64,000 nucleotides of DNA from Vibrio neptunius (GTDB taxonomy: Bacteria; Pseudomonadota; Gammaproteobacteria; Enterobacterales; Vibrionaceae): the NCBI RefSeq assembly GCF_000967495.1, contig NZ_JXXU01000044.1:95765-159764 (forward strand), given 5' to 3'. The position numbers were made by a program, and so were the translations under genes. The notes beneath the pieces are model-generated. The model worked only from the letters and a program-made list of their open reading frames with translations. It was not told the origin of the DNA and ran no database searches. Every line of letters begins with the position of its first letter. Within the stretch, counting starts at the first letter, position 1. Below are positions 8,823 through 18,141 of the stretch, one piece after another.

Positions 8823-9338
8823 TTGTCACTAGTTTAGCTCAACAATGCTCGCCGTTGTCGGAAAACGTGGTCACCTCTATCGCTGTATAAATCACTCTTA
8901 CGTCGATACCTTCTCCTATTTAATCGGTACCCTTTGAATAATAATTGAGCCACCCTCTCCTGCATTTGCTGCCCATGGCTAAACTCATAACACCTCAATA
9001 AACCGATACGCCTGCCTCCTTCACCTTGAGGATAAGACGCAGCGTAAAAATGCGCGAATATCATACCCGCATTCGGGCAACTCATCGTTAGCTGGAATTT
9101 ATCAATCAAAGATTTCGATAAGGCTTAAACCTTTGAGGTTCTAATGCGTGAAAATATAAATGTGGCATGGATAGCACCCTTTATTGCTGGCTCCTCCATC
9201 ATATCGAGCAAAACATTATGTCTTGTGACTGCGTTTCTTGATGATCTTAACTCAAGTGAACTAGGGTTAATAATGTACGCAATTAAATCGACTGGCTTGA
9301 TCTCCGATATACCAGACGAAAGAGGAGGGATCGACAAT
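8823..9338. other. Gap of 516 bases between mepA and the binding-protein gene
   Basis: This divergent gap holds no gene I can recognise. An open frame at 8834-9109 on the minus strand (91 codons) and another at 9125-9337 are present but match no family I know and have no good ribosome binding site. The end near 9319-9327 holds the strong GAGGAGG ribosome binding site of the next gene. Confidence 0.4.
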
Positions 9339-10268
9339 ATGGCACGACGAATAATTTACTTACTTGCTCTGATTTTCAGCTCTTTTTCGTTTGCCAAAGA
9401 TTGTATTGGTGTCGTCCCAGCGGGCTCCGTGCATGACTTCTGGAAATCAGTCAAAGCAGGAAGTGAAAAAGCAGGCCAAGAGTTAGGCCTTAAAATTTAC
9501 TTTCGTGGCCCCCACGATGAGTCCGATGTCAGTGCTCAGCGCTTCATCATAGATCAAGTCATGGAGAATGCTTGTATTGGCTTAGTCTTAGCGCCAAATA
9601 CCCAAGATAGGGCCTATGATGTCGCCCGTTTGAAAGAAGCGGGGGTACCCACAGTCTACTTTGATCGCGATACTGGCTCTCCTGATGTGGTGAGTGTTAT
9701 TGCAACTAATAACTACCAAGCAGGCGTAATGGCTGGCCAAGAGATGGCCAAAAAGTTAGGGAATAAAGGTAAGGTGGCATTGCTTAGAATGAAAAAGGGC
9801 GTGATATCCACCGATGCTCGTGAAAAGGGCTTTATCGACGGCGCTACCGCATCAGGGCTTAGTATCACTATCGATAACTATCTAGGTACTAAAATTGGCG
9901 AAGCGCGCAAAAACGCAGAGCAAATTCTTGCACAGAAAACAGACAATCTAGACGGCATATTTACACCGAATGAATCGACAACGTTGGCTGTTCTCATGGC
10001 ACTCGATACTACTCCATCGACACAAGAATTGGTTCATATCGGCTTCGACTCCAATGACTCTCTGGTGAATGCACTAGAAGACGGTTCTATTTATGGACTG
10101 ATCATCCAGCAACCTTTCGAAATGGGCTACAAAAGCGTCTATACCGTGTATCAAGCCTTCCTAGGCCAAGAATACGCCAAAAACATCGCTACTGAGACCA
10201 TTTTTGTCACCAAAGAAAACATGCTTCTGCCTAGCGTCAATCAGGCATTGTTAATGAAATACGATTGA
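9339..10268 (+). CDS. Periplasmic sugar-type binding protein (RbsB/Peripla_BP_4-like), orphan
   Basis: A 309-residue secreted binding protein. The start at 9339 is chosen because GAGGAGG lies about ten bases upstream and the protein then opens with a clear signal peptide (MARRIIYLLALIFSSFSFA); an upstream in-frame start at 9144 would bury it. The mature part shows the type I fold: VVPAGSVHDFWKSV, GLVLAPN, ATNNYQAGVMAGQEM, GIFTPNESTTLAVL and IGFDSNDSLVNAL. No permease or ATPase gene is adjacent, so it may serve a distant ABC transporter or a receptor. The ligand is unknown. Confidence 0.85.
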   Translation: MARRIIYLLALIFSSFSFAKDCIGVVPAGSVHDFWKSVKAGSEKAGQELGLKIYFRGPHDESDVSAQRFIIDQVMENACIGLVLAPNTQDRAYDVARLKEAGVPTVYFDRDTGSPDVVSVIATNNYQAGVMAGQEMAKKLGNKGKVALLRMKKGVISTDAREKGFIDGATASGLSITIDNYLGTKIGEARKNAEQILAQKTDNLDGIFTPNESTTLAVLMALDTTPSTQELVHIGFDSNDSLVNALEDGSIYGLIIQQPFEMGYKSVYTVYQAFLGQEYAKNIATETIFVTKENMLLPSVNQALLMKYD

Positions 10269-10303
10269 TTCAGACGGTCAATTACCCCTGATAAAAACAA
10301 AAA

Positions 10304-10325
10304 GGCCGCTGACTTGTCAGCGGCC
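10304..10325. terminator. Rho-independent terminator between binding-protein gene and secF
   Basis: GGCCGCTGAC and GTCAGCGGCC pair across TT. On the minus strand it is followed by TTTTTGTTTTT, so it mainly ends the secDF transcript; the plus side is weaker. Confidence 0.88.
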
Positions 10326-10348
10326 TTGCTCATACAAAACTTTGTGTC

Positions 10349-11296
10349 TTATGGCATTTCGTCAAACTCTGCGCCTTCTTTCTCAACTTGAGGCGGCATC
10401 AGGTGTTCTTTAGTAATACCCAGTTTTAATGCCAGTGCCGAAGCCACATAGATTGAAGAGTATGTACCAACAGTGATACCCAGTAGAAGTGCGGTGGCGA
10501 AGCCATGAATCATAGCGCCGCCTTGCGTAAACAGAGCAACCACTACGAACAATGTAGTACCGGATGTAATCAAGGTACGGCTCAATGTTTGTGTGATTGA
10601 GCTGTTCATGATTTCAGCCGGTTCGCCTTTACGCATCTTGCGGAAGTTTTCACGAATACGGTCAAATACAACAATGGTATCGTTGAGCGAGTAACCCACT
10701 ACCGTCAGCAAGGCTGCCACAATCGTCAGGTCAACTTCAATTTGCATCAAGGAGAACACGCCAAGCGTAATGATAACGTCATGTGCTAGAGCAAGTACCG
10801 CACCAGCTGCTAAACGCCATTCAAATCGTACCGAAACGTAAATCAGGATACAGATAAGAGAAACGATGATCGCCAGGCCACCAGCTTCGGTTAGCTCATC
10901 ACCTACGTTTGGTCCGACAAACTCAATACGGCGCATTTCAACGCTTTCACCTGTGCCGTCTTTGATAGCAGAAAGAATCTGGTTGCCCAACGCTTCACCA
11001 GCAACACCATCACGAGGGCGCAAGCGCACCATCACATCACGAGCACTACCAAAGTTTTGAACCGTTGCGTCACCAAAACCTTTTGCTTCCAGCGCAGTAC
11101 GAATCTCTTCCAAATCGGCAGGCTGCTCAAAGCCAACTTCAATCAGCGTACCGCCAGTGAAGTCTAGGCCCCAGTTCAACCACTTGGTAGAAAGAGTAAA
11201 AATCGATGCACCAATCATCAGGATCGACAGCACGAAGGCGAATTTCGACCAACGCATAAAGTCGATCAATTTGTCTGCTTTTAGAATCTGAAACAT
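10349..11296 (-). CDS. secF: Protein translocase subunit SecF
   Basis: A 315-residue inner-membrane protein with six hydrophobic helices that works with SecD to drive late steps of protein export using the ion gradient. Typical features: a first helix near residues 18-35, the periplasmic opening KWLNWGLDFTGGTLIEVGFE, and the C-terminal helices with SLNDTIVVFDRIRENFR. It follows secD by 14 bases in the queA-tgt-yajC-secD-secF order common in gamma-proteobacteria. Confidence 0.97.
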   Translation of the reverse strand: MFQILKADKLIDFMRWSKFAFVLSILMIGASIFTLSTKWLNWGLDFTGGTLIEVGFEQPADLEEIRTALEAKGFGDATVQNFGSARDVMVRLRPRDGVAGEALGNQILSAIKDGTGESVEMRRIEFVGPNVGDELTEAGGLAIIVSLICILIYVSVRFEWRLAAGAVLALAHDVIITLGVFSLMQIEVDLTIVAALLTVVGYSLNDTIVVFDRIRENFRKMRKGEPAEIMNSSITQTLSRTLITSGTTLFVVVALFTQGGAMIHGFATALLLGITVGTYSSIYVASALALKLGITKEHLMPPQVEKEGAEFDEMP

Positions 11297-11310
11297 AATA
11301 ATTCCTAGCC

Positions 11311-13167
11311 TTAGATCGACAGTTTGTTGATGCGCTTACCACCGTACATTAGGTTCACGATACAACGTGTACCAATGATGGCAGTAAACATAGACGTTAA
11401 GATACCGATAGACAGTGTCACCGCGAAGCCTTTGATTGCGCCTGTACCTACAGCAAACAGGATAATTGCGGTAATCAAGGTGGTGATGTTGGCATCGGCA
11501 ATGGTGCTGAATGCGTTCGCATAACCTTGATGAATCGCCTGCTGAGGGTTTCGCCCGTCACGCAACTCTTCACGTATCCGTTCGAAAATCAGGACGTTAG
11601 CATCGACCGCCATACCGACTGTCAGAACAATACCGGCGATACCAGGCAACGTCATTGTTGCTCCCGGAATCATCGACATCACACCAATAATCAGTATAAG
11701 GTTTACCATCAGCGCGGTATTGGCAATCAGACCAAACTTACGGTAGTAAAGCAGCGTGAATAGCATAACTGCCGCCATACCCCAGATACACGCCATGATA
11801 CCCATGTCGATGTTCTGTTGACCCATAGATGGACCAATTGTACGTTCTTCAACGATAGAAATCGGCGCAATCAGAGCACCTGCACGAAGCAATAGTGCCA
11901 AGTTGTGCGCTTCAGCCGCTGAATCGATACCTGTGATGCGGAAGTTACGGCCAAGCGCTGATTGAATCGTTGCTTGGTTAATCACTTCTTCATGCTTAGT
12001 CAGGATAACGCGACCATCTGCCGTCTTGCGTCCGCTGTCTTTATATTCAGCAAACACGGTTGCCATCAGCTTGCCAATGTTCTTTTTGGAGAACGCTGAC
12101 ATTTTGTTACCACCTTCGCTATCTAGTGAGATGTTAACTTGAGGGCGACCATATTCATCCACACTTGAACTCGCATCAGTGATGCTCGAACCGCCTAGGA
12201 TTACACGCTTTTTAAGCACAACTGGACGACCATCTCGATCTTGCTTGATTTCACTACCCGCTGGCGCACGACCACTAGCTGCTGCCGCGAGATCCGCTTT
12301 GTCGTCGACTTCGCGGAATTCAAGCGTTGCCGTCGCACCTAGGATTTCCTTCGCACGAGCGGTGTCCTGAACACCTGGCAGTTCCACAACAATTCGGCTT
12401 GCACCCTGACGCTGTACAAGTGGTTCAGCCACACCCAGTTCGTTTACACGGTTGCGCAGAATGGTAATGTTCTGCTCCACAGCGTAGTTGCGAATTTCAG
12501 TCAGGCGTTGCTCAGTGAAAGTAGCCGTCAGAGTAAAACGACCATCAGTGTCTGCATCGACAAATGTCATATCAGGATGGTTTTGCTGCAGTAAGCGTTT
12601 GGCATCCGCAAGCTGCTCTTCATTACGCAGTAAGACTTCAACAGATTCTTGACCTGAAGGACGAATCGCACGATAGCGAATCTTTTCTTCACGCAGTTCA
12701 CTACGGAACGCTTCTTCCTGCTGGCTGACCAGCTTTTCCATCGCTGCGTCCATATCCACTTCCATCAGGAAGTGAACACCACCGCGAAGGTCAAGGCCGA
12801 GCTTCATTGGCGCTGCGCCAACCGCTTCTAACCAGTCAGGTGTTGCAGGGGCTAGATTAAGAGCAACAATTTTGTCTTTACCTAGTGCTTCATTGATCAC
12901 ATCGCGAGCACTTATCTGAGTGTCGGTATCGTTGAAGCGTACAAGAATGGATCCATTTTCGAGAGCAATGGATTTATGAGATAAGCCCTTTTCATCAAGA
13001 GCTTCGGTGACAGAATCCAGCGTTGACATATCTACAGAGGCGCCACGCGCCCCTGTAACTTGAATTGCCGGATCTTCACCGTAGATATTTGGAAGTGCAT
13101 ACAATGCTGCGATAGCGATGGTAAACACCACCATCAAATACTTCCATAACGGATAGCGGTTAAGCAC
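11311..13167 (-). CDS. secD: Protein translocase subunit SecD
   Basis: A 618-residue SecD. It starts with a membrane helix (MLNRYPLWKYLMVVF), carries the large periplasmic region with GLDLRGGVHFLMEVDMD near residue 120, and ends with a five-helix membrane part holding VLTVGMAVDANVLIFERIRE. Together with SecF and YajC it assists SecYEG export; Vibrio versions are generally sodium driven. It lies between yajC (21-base gap) and secF (14-base gap) on one transcript. Confidence 0.97.
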   Translation of the reverse strand: MLNRYPLWKYLMVVFTIAIAALYALPNIYGEDPAIQVTGARGASVDMSTLDSVTEALDEKGLSHKSIALENGSILVRFNDTDTQISARDVINEALGKDKIVALNLAPATPDWLEAVGAAPMKLGLDLRGGVHFLMEVDMDAAMEKLVSQQEEAFRSELREEKIRYRAIRPSGQESVEVLLRNEEQLADAKRLLQQNHPDMTFVDADTDGRFTLTATFTEQRLTEIRNYAVEQNITILRNRVNELGVAEPLVQRQGASRIVVELPGVQDTARAKEILGATATLEFREVDDKADLAAAASGRAPAGSEIKQDRDGRPVVLKKRVILGGSSITDASSSVDEYGRPQVNISLDSEGGNKMSAFSKKNIGKLMATVFAEYKDSGRKTADGRVILTKHEEVINQATIQSALGRNFRITGIDSAAEAHNLALLLRAGALIAPISIVEERTIGPSMGQQNIDMGIMACIWGMAAVMLFTLLYYRKFGLIANTALMVNLILIIGVMSMIPGATMTLPGIAGIVLTVGMAVDANVLIFERIREELRDGRNPQQAIHQGYANAFSTIADANITTLITAIILFAVGTGAIKGFAVTLSIGILTSMFTAIIGTRCIVNLMYGGKRINKLSI

Positions 13168-13188
13168 AGCGAGGATCCTTTAGCTGTT

Positions 13189-13515
13189 TTATAGAGACTT
13201 CAGCGTACCCTTTGGTAGCACTGCAGTAACGAAATCTTTCTTGATAACAACTTCGTTATTCGTATTTAGCTCGATTGAGATGTAGTCGTTGTCTTCTGCA
13301 ATCTTAGTGATTTTACCTACTAGGCCACCGCTAGTTAGAACTTCATCACCTTTACTCATGGAAGACATTAGGCTCTTGTGTTCTTTCACGCGCTTAGCTT
13401 GTGGACGGTAAATCATAAAGTAGAAAATGACCGCGAACATGCCAAGCATGATTAGCATTTCGAAACCGCCGCCTGCTGGTGCGCCTTCTGCTGCTGCGTG
13501 AGCTTGATTAATCAT
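13189..13515 (-). CDS. yajC: Preprotein translocase subunit YajC
   Basis: A 108-residue protein with one membrane helix (LIMLGMFAVIFYFMI, residues 22-36) and the following IYRPQAKRVKEHKSLMSSM stretch characteristic of YajC. It joins SecDF as an accessory part of the Sec machinery. It is directly upstream of secD. A terminator between it and tgt suggests that it can also be read from its own promoter. Confidence 0.96.
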   Translation of the reverse strand: MINQAHAAAEGAPAGGGFEMLIMLGMFAVIFYFMIYRPQAKRVKEHKSLMSSMSKGDEVLTSGGLVGKITKIAEDNDYISIELNTNNEVVIKKDFVTAVLPKGTLKSL

Positions 13516-13643
13516 TAAAACAATCCTCTATTATTTTTTATTAATATTCCAAGTTGGGCCTACGCTTTTGAGTTTCAAGAGAAAGAATGACTATTAGCGA
13601 TCACTATCTCAAAAATTCACTGCGTCTGCCTACTTTATTAGCA

Positions 13644-13672
13644 AAAGCCTTTGGCAAAATGCCAAAGGCTTT
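13644..13672 (-). terminator. Rho-independent terminator after tgt
   Basis: AAAGCCTTTGGCA pairs with TGCCAAAGGCTTT across a three-base loop, with TTTTGC following on the minus strand. It would end or attenuate queA-tgt reading into yajC-secDF. Confidence 0.8.
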
Positions 13673-13691
13673 AATTCTTTTATCTGGTCAA

Positions 13692-14828
13692 TTACTGTTC
13701 CTTCGCCAGTGGCGGCACTTCACGGCCACGACGCTCATAGAACTCTTTGACGAACTCATCAAAGCGATCTTCATCAATCGCCTTACGGATACTTTCCATC
13801 ACACGTTGGTAGTAGCGCAAGTTGTGAATGGTATTCAGGCGAGCACCTAAAATTTCATTACAGCGATCTAAGTGATGAAGGTATGACTTAGAGTAATTTT
13901 GACAAGTGTAACAGTCACATTCAGGATCTAATGGTGTTGTATCCGTTTTATGTTTCGCATTACGGATCTTGATCACACCACCAGTCACAAATAGGTGACC
14001 ATTACGAGCATTACGTGTTGGCATTACACAGTCAAACATATCAATACCGCGGCGTACACCTTCTACTAAATCTTCTGGTTTGCCAACACCCATTAAGTAA
14101 CGAGGTTTGTCTTCCGGAAGCTGTGGGCAGGTATGCTCAAGAATACGGTGCATGTCTTCTTTTGGTTCACCAACGGCCAAACCACCGACTGCGTAGCCAT
14201 CGAAGCCAATTTCTGTAAGGCCTTTCACCGATACATCACGTAGGTCTTCGTAAACGCCACCCTGAACAATACCAAATAGGTTGTTCTCGTTTTCAAGCTT
14301 GTCGAAATGATCACGTGAGCGCTGTGCCCAACGCAACGACATTTCCATCGACTTTTTCGCTTCTGCGTGTGTCGCTGGGTATGGCGTACATTCGTCAAAG
14401 ATCATCACAATGTCAGACCCAAGGTCTTTTTGGATTTCCATCGACTTTTCTGCGTCCATGAAAATCTTGTCACCGTTTACAGGGTTACGGAAGTGTACGC
14501 CCTCTTCAGTGATTTTGCGGATGTCACCTAGACTAAATACCTGAAAACCACCTGAGTCTGTCAGGATAGGACCGTGCCAGTTCATGAAATCGTGCAAGTC
14601 GCCATGCATTTTCATAATTTCCTGACCTGGGCGTAACCAAAGGTGGAAAGTGTTGCCAAGAAGAATCTCTGCACCTGTGCCTTTTACTTCTTCAGGCGTC
14701 ATACCTTTAACAGTACCGTAGGTACCAACAGGCATAAAAGCAGGTGTCTGAACCGTACCACGCTCAAAGGTCAGTTGACCACGACGTGCAACACCATCTT
14801 TCTTCTTAAGATCAAATTTTAACTTCAC
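13692..14828 (-). CDS. tgt: tRNA-guanine transglycosylase
   Basis: Exchanges guanine 34 for preQ1 in tRNAs for Asp, Asn, His and Tyr, in queuosine synthesis. The 378-residue protein shows the active-site run DSGGFQVFSL near residue 93, the nucleophile region GGLAVGEPKEDMHR, and the zinc site CDCYTCQNYSKSYLHH near 305-320. It lies downstream of queA, the next enzyme of the same pathway, with a 258-base gap that holds an inverted-repeat element. Confidence 0.97.
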   Translation of the reverse strand: MKLKFDLKKKDGVARRGQLTFERGTVQTPAFMPVGTYGTVKGMTPEEVKGTGAEILLGNTFHLWLRPGQEIMKMHGDLHDFMNWHGPILTDSGGFQVFSLGDIRKITEEGVHFRNPVNGDKIFMDAEKSMEIQKDLGSDIVMIFDECTPYPATHAEAKKSMEMSLRWAQRSRDHFDKLENENNLFGIVQGGVYEDLRDVSVKGLTEIGFDGYAVGGLAVGEPKEDMHRILEHTCPQLPEDKPRYLMGVGKPEDLVEGVRRGIDMFDCVMPTRNARNGHLFVTGGVIKIRNAKHKTDTTPLDPECDCYTCQNYSKSYLHHLDRCNEILGARLNTIHNLRYYQRVMESIRKAIDEDRFDEFVKEFYERRGREVPPLAKEQ

Positions 14829-14991
14829 GAAGCCTCCAATTGTCAGAGAAACAGTCTGACGATATTTTCGGGGTTATCCCCATTAGGGAGCGGTCGCCTT
14901 CCATGCGAGATGCAGAGTATCCGATTACTCTACTTCCTAGCCTACTGCTAGCACTCGTAAATTGTTTGCGTTCAGTTCAATGCTGAACATA

Positions 14992-15077
14992 AGAGATTCC
15001 CTACTCGCTCGTTCCTCACTCTATGGAATGACAAAACCGTCATTCCTGAATCGAGGCACGAGATATCAGGAATCTCT
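14992..15077. repeat. Inverted-repeat intergenic element, copy A (between queA and tgt)
   Basis: The outer ends AGAGATTCC and GGAATCTCT are complementary, and the inner halves GGAATGAC and GTCATTCC pair near the centre, giving one long imperfect hairpin of 86 bases. Related copies are at 26522-26614 and 49957-50059. It looks like a small non-coding dispersed element. Confidence 0.7.
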
Positions 15078-15086
15078 CAAAGTAAT

Positions 15087-16139
15087 CTATACCGTTTTCT
15101 TTTTGATGAACATTGAATCGCCATACGAGAAGAAACGGTAGTTATTCTCTACAGCATGTTTATAGGCGTTCATCGTATTTTCATAACCTGCAAATGCACT
15201 GACCAACATGATCAGTGTCGATTCTGGCAGGTGGAAATTAGTGATTAAACAATCCACTAACTGATATTCGTAACCCGGATAGATAAAGATTTCAGTATCA
15301 CCAAAGAATGGCGCAAGCGCTGTGCCTTTCTTCAATGCATCCTGCGCTGCACTTTCTAGTGAGCGCACCGAAGTTGTACCCACTGCGATGATTCGACCAT
15401 TACGCGCTTTGGCAGCGTTAATCGCATCCACCACGTCTTGCGGTACTTCCACATACTCTGCGTGCATGTGATGGTCGTTGATATTCTCGACCTTAACTGG
15501 TTGGAATGTACCAGCGCCTACGTGAAGCGTCACATAAGCGAACTCAGCACCTTTCGCTTTGATCTTCTCAAGCAGCGCTTCATCAAAATGCAGACCAGCG
15601 GTTGGCGCCGCTACTGCGCCAGGTTTTTCGTTATAAACCGTTTGGTAGCGCTCTTTGTCTGAATCTTCATCTGGGCGATCAATATAAGGTGGAAGTGGCA
15701 TGTGGCCGATCTCTTCCAAAACCGCCAACACGTTCTTCTCAGCATTGAATTTCAATTCAAACAAGGCGTCATGGCGGGCAACCATTTGTGCAGAATACTC
15801 GTCGTTCTCACCAATGAAGATGGTTGAACCTGGTTTAGGCGATTTAGAGCAGCGTACATGAGCCAGAATGCTTTTTTCGTCCAACACACGTTCAACCAAC
15901 ACTTCCAACTTACCGCCTGACTCTTTACGGCCAAACATACGCGCAGGAATCACACGAGTATTATTGAAAACCACGAGATCGCCCGGCTGAACTTGCTCAA
16001 GTACATCAATGAACGTGCCATCGCTTAGTTCACCACTGTTACCATCAAGTTGAAGTAAACAGCTGGCGGTACGCTCTGGCTGAGGATAACGAGCGATGAG
16101 CTCATCGGGTAAATCAAAATGGAAATCTGATACTTGCAT
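15087..16139 (-). CDS. queA: S-adenosylmethionine:tRNA ribosyltransferase-isomerase QueA
   Basis: Adds the epoxycyclopentanediol precursor to preQ1-modified tRNA in queuosine synthesis. The start at 16139 is preferred because the protein then begins MQVSDFHFDLPDELIARYPQ, the usual QueA start, with AAGATTAG upstream; a longer frame opens at 16199. The 350-residue product shows VVFNNTRVIPARMFGRK, GAVAAPTAGLHFD and LHVGAGTFQPVKVE. First gene of the queA-tgt-yajC-secDF set. Confidence 0.96.
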   Translation of the reverse strand: MQVSDFHFDLPDELIARYPQPERTASCLLQLDGNSGELSDGTFIDVLEQVQPGDLVVFNNTRVIPARMFGRKESGGKLEVLVERVLDEKSILAHVRCSKSPKPGSTIFIGENDEYSAQMVARHDALFELKFNAEKNVLAVLEEIGHMPLPPYIDRPDEDSDKERYQTVYNEKPGAVAAPTAGLHFDEALLEKIKAKGAEFAYVTLHVGAGTFQPVKVENINDHHMHAEYVEVPQDVVDAINAAKARNGRIIAVGTTSVRSLESAAQDALKKGTALAPFFGDTEIFIYPGYEYQLVDCLITNFHLPESTLIMLVSAFAGYENTMNAYKHAVENNYRFFSYGDSMFIKKKTV

Positions 16140-16477
16140 GTTACTAATCTTTTGCCGTGGATTCTTACGTCGTGATGGAAGTCGAACTGATTCTGTCACA
16201 AACAGACGACGAGTTTTTCGCAGCCGACTAGTATATGCCGCACAAACGCAATAGCAAGGATTGAGGTGTGAAATATTGTAATCAATATGGAATTAACAAG
16301 GGTATTGAGGAAGACAATGAGGAAGGCTGTAAAGTTGAATGGATACTTTGTACATAATTCGCCACACCTTTACCAAGGTTATCGGGGTGAAAACCCACCC
16401 AGCTCTCATACTAGCGAGTCAAAAATTACTATATTAAAAGAGACCACAACAATAACTCTATCACTCAGGAGGCAGCC
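16140..16477. other. Divergent gap between queA and the CBS-domain gene
   Basis: These 338 bases should hold both promoters. The only feature I can name is the strong ribosome binding site AGGAGG eight bases before 16478. No RNA or repeat was recognised. Confidence 0.5.
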
Positions 16478-16921
16478 ATGATAAAAGTCGAAGATATGAT
16501 GACGCGTACCCCCCATACCTTGCTGCGTTCGCATCTGCTTGCAGATGCAAAACATACCATGGAAGCACTGGATATTCGCCACGTTCCAATCGTTGATGCA
16601 AATAAGCAGCTACTCGGCGTGGTTTCCCAACGTGACGTGCTGGCCGCACAAGAATCAAGCTTACAGCAAATTCCAGAAAATCAGTCCTACACCTTGAATA
16701 CTCCATTATATGAAGTCATGAAGACAGGTGTCATGACAGTTTCTCCTCAGGCTGGATTGAAAGAAAGCGCCATCTACATGCAGAAACACAAAGTAGGCTG
16801 TCTACCTGTCGTAGAAAAAGGCCAGTTAGTTGGAATTATCACCGACAGTGACTTTGTCGCGATCGCTATCAATCTGCTTGAACTACAGATAGAGAATGAA
16901 CCGCAAGAACTAGAGTTCTAA
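16478..16921 (+). CDS. CBS-pair domain protein
   Basis: A 147-residue protein made almost only of two CBS motifs: the first with VEDMMTRTPHTLL and RHVPIVDANKQLLGVVSQRD, the second with MKTGVMTVSPQ and GCLPVVEKGQLVGIITDSDFV. Such stand-alone pairs usually sense adenine nucleotides or control a partner protein; the partner is unknown. It has an excellent AGGAGG site. It is convergent with the Ter operon and probably not part of it, as its base composition resembles the core genes. Confidence 0.85.
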   Translation: MIKVEDMMTRTPHTLLRSHLLADAKHTMEALDIRHVPIVDANKQLLGVVSQRDVLAAQESSLQQIPENQSYTLNTPLYEVMKTGVMTVSPQAGLKESAIYMQKHKVGCLPVVEKGQLVGIITDSDFVAIAINLLELQIENEPQELEF

Positions 16922-16940
16922 TAAGTTGTGTGCAGAGGAT

Positions 16941-16971
16941 AACCAGCGTTCTGGAGAAAGAAACGCTGGTT
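16941..16971 (+). terminator. Terminator after the CBS-domain gene
   Basis: AACCAGCGTT and AACGCTGGTT pair over an 11-base loop, followed by TTATTGTTC on the plus strand. Confidence 0.65.
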
Positions 16972-16987
16972 TATTGTTCAGTCTGAG

Positions 16988-17563
16988 TTAGATGTGGGCC
17001 GCAACCTGTGTTTTCACATCGTCTACTGTTCGACCAGACATTGGGATACCCTTAGAGCTGAATGTCCATTCTCCCTGCTTAAGGCTAAGCAAACCAATAA
17101 ACACACCTGTATGCGGACCTTGTTCTGACAGAGTAAAACGGCATATTTCCTTGGCAGAGCGATCCATTACACGACAAAATGCATTATCCACTTTCTGGAA
17201 AGACTGACCAGTAAAGCTGTTGACTGTAATTGCAAGGTGCTTCACCGACTTTGGAAGTTTCGGCAACGTAATACTAATCTGTTCGTCGTCGCCATCACCA
17301 TCACCGGTACGATTATCGCCTTTATGCTTGATTGCACCGCAATTTGACTTAAGTTGCCCAAACCAAACGGTATCCACTTCTTTTAGGTCTTCGTCAAACA
17401 AAATACACGACGCATCAAGGTCAATCGAAGCAGGAGTAAATAGAGACGAAAAGAAACCTTTGGATTTTGCCACATCCCATCCAAGTCCAACCGTGACTTT
17501 GGAGAGTTTTTCAACCTCTTTTGTCAAAGATATAGAAGAATTTTTTGATAAATTAATCGCCAT
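16988..17563 (-). CDS. TerD-family protein (last gene of Ter/TelA operon)
   Basis: A 191-residue TerD/TerZ-type protein. Family signatures are VGLGWDV near residue 26, the acidic DLDASCILFDE, and HKGDNRTGDGDGDDEQI near 80-95, which in TerD proteins binds calcium. The C-terminal part PHTGVFIGLLSLKQGEWTF is also typical. TerD proteins are cytosolic or membrane-associated and linked to tellurite, phage and oxidative stress responses. It follows a second TerD paralogue by 11 bases. Compared with the neighbour it has an insert near residues 35-45 (KSKGFFSSLFTP). Confidence 0.9.
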   Translation of the reverse strand: MAINLSKNSSISLTKEVEKLSKVTVGLGWDVAKSKGFFSSLFTPASIDLDASCILFDEDLKEVDTVWFGQLKSNCGAIKHKGDNRTGDGDGDDEQISITLPKLPKSVKHLAITVNSFTGQSFQKVDNAFCRVMDRSAKEICRFTLSEQGPHTGVFIGLLSLKQGEWTFSSKGIPMSGRTVDDVKTQVAAHI

Positions 17564-17574
17564 TATGGTCGTCC

Positions 17575-18141
17575 TTATTGATAGCCAGCAACAATGTCAC
17601 CTAACCCCAATTGATAGCCAGCTCCAACAGCATGGAACGACCATTCACTACCGTTTCTAACCAAAGAACCGAATTGAACCGCAGATTCATTGGCAAACTC
17701 TTGGCCCAAGCGGTATTCAGCGATTAAATTGCCGCTGAGTTCGTTGTAAAGACGAATGTAACTCGTATTTACCTTTGAAAAACTGCCTTGGTCATTATGA
17801 ATAGTCACAAATATCGATAACTCAGTCGCTTTTGGATCAACATTCGGAAGATCGATATGGATGACTTCGTCATCGCCATCACCCTCACCAGTTCGATTGT
17901 CACCCTCATGAACTACCGCATTTTGAGGGCACTTAAGGTTGTTATAGAAAACAAAGTGACTGTCGGAAATGAGCTTAGGTTGTTGTTGGGCATCATTGCT
18001 GCAAATAAATATACTGCAATCGAGATCCAGTGGCGGCTCGTTTGCCAATAGATCCCAACCTAGCCCCAACTTCAATTTAGTTAGTGCCGGTTCCACTTTA
18101 TTAAGGTTAATTGAGCTGCCTTTTTCCAAATTAATAGCCAT
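17575..18141 (-). CDS. TerD-family protein (paralogue of the next gene)
   Basis: A 188-residue TerD-type protein starting MAINLEKGSSINL, close to its neighbour's start, with LGLGWDLL, PLDLDCSIFI and HEGDNRTGEGDGDDEVIHI as calcium-binding signatures. Its C-terminus VGAGYQLGLGDIVAGY resembles TerE/TerD more than TerZ. Its start overlaps the telA stop by one base, showing translational coupling. Two different TerD paralogues with an unlike insert suggest a heteromeric arrangement, which is inference. Confidence 0.9.
   Translation of the reverse strand: MAINLEKGSSINLNKVEPALTKLKLGLGWDLLANEPPLDLDCSIFICSNDAQQQPKLISDSHFVFYNNLKCPQNAVVHEGDNRTGEGDGDDEVIHIDLPNVDPKATELSIFVTIHNDQGSFSKVNTSYIRLYNELSGNLIAEYRLGQEFANESAVQFGSLVRNGSEWSFHAVGAGYQLGLGDIVAGYQ

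Noticed and set aside
8834..9109. Minus-strand 91-codon frame upstream of mepA
   Set aside because: No recognisable motif, Arg-rich late part, no ribosome binding site, and it overlaps the divergent promoter region. Kept only as a remark.
9144..9338. N-terminal extension of the binding protein
   Set aside because: It would bury a clear signal peptide; GAGGAGG sits right before ATG 9339.
14829..14991. Possible riboswitch or small RNA between queA and tgt
   Set aside because: I looked for a preQ1-type fold next to queuosine genes but saw no convincing aptamer; GGGGTTATCCCC is only a short hairpin.
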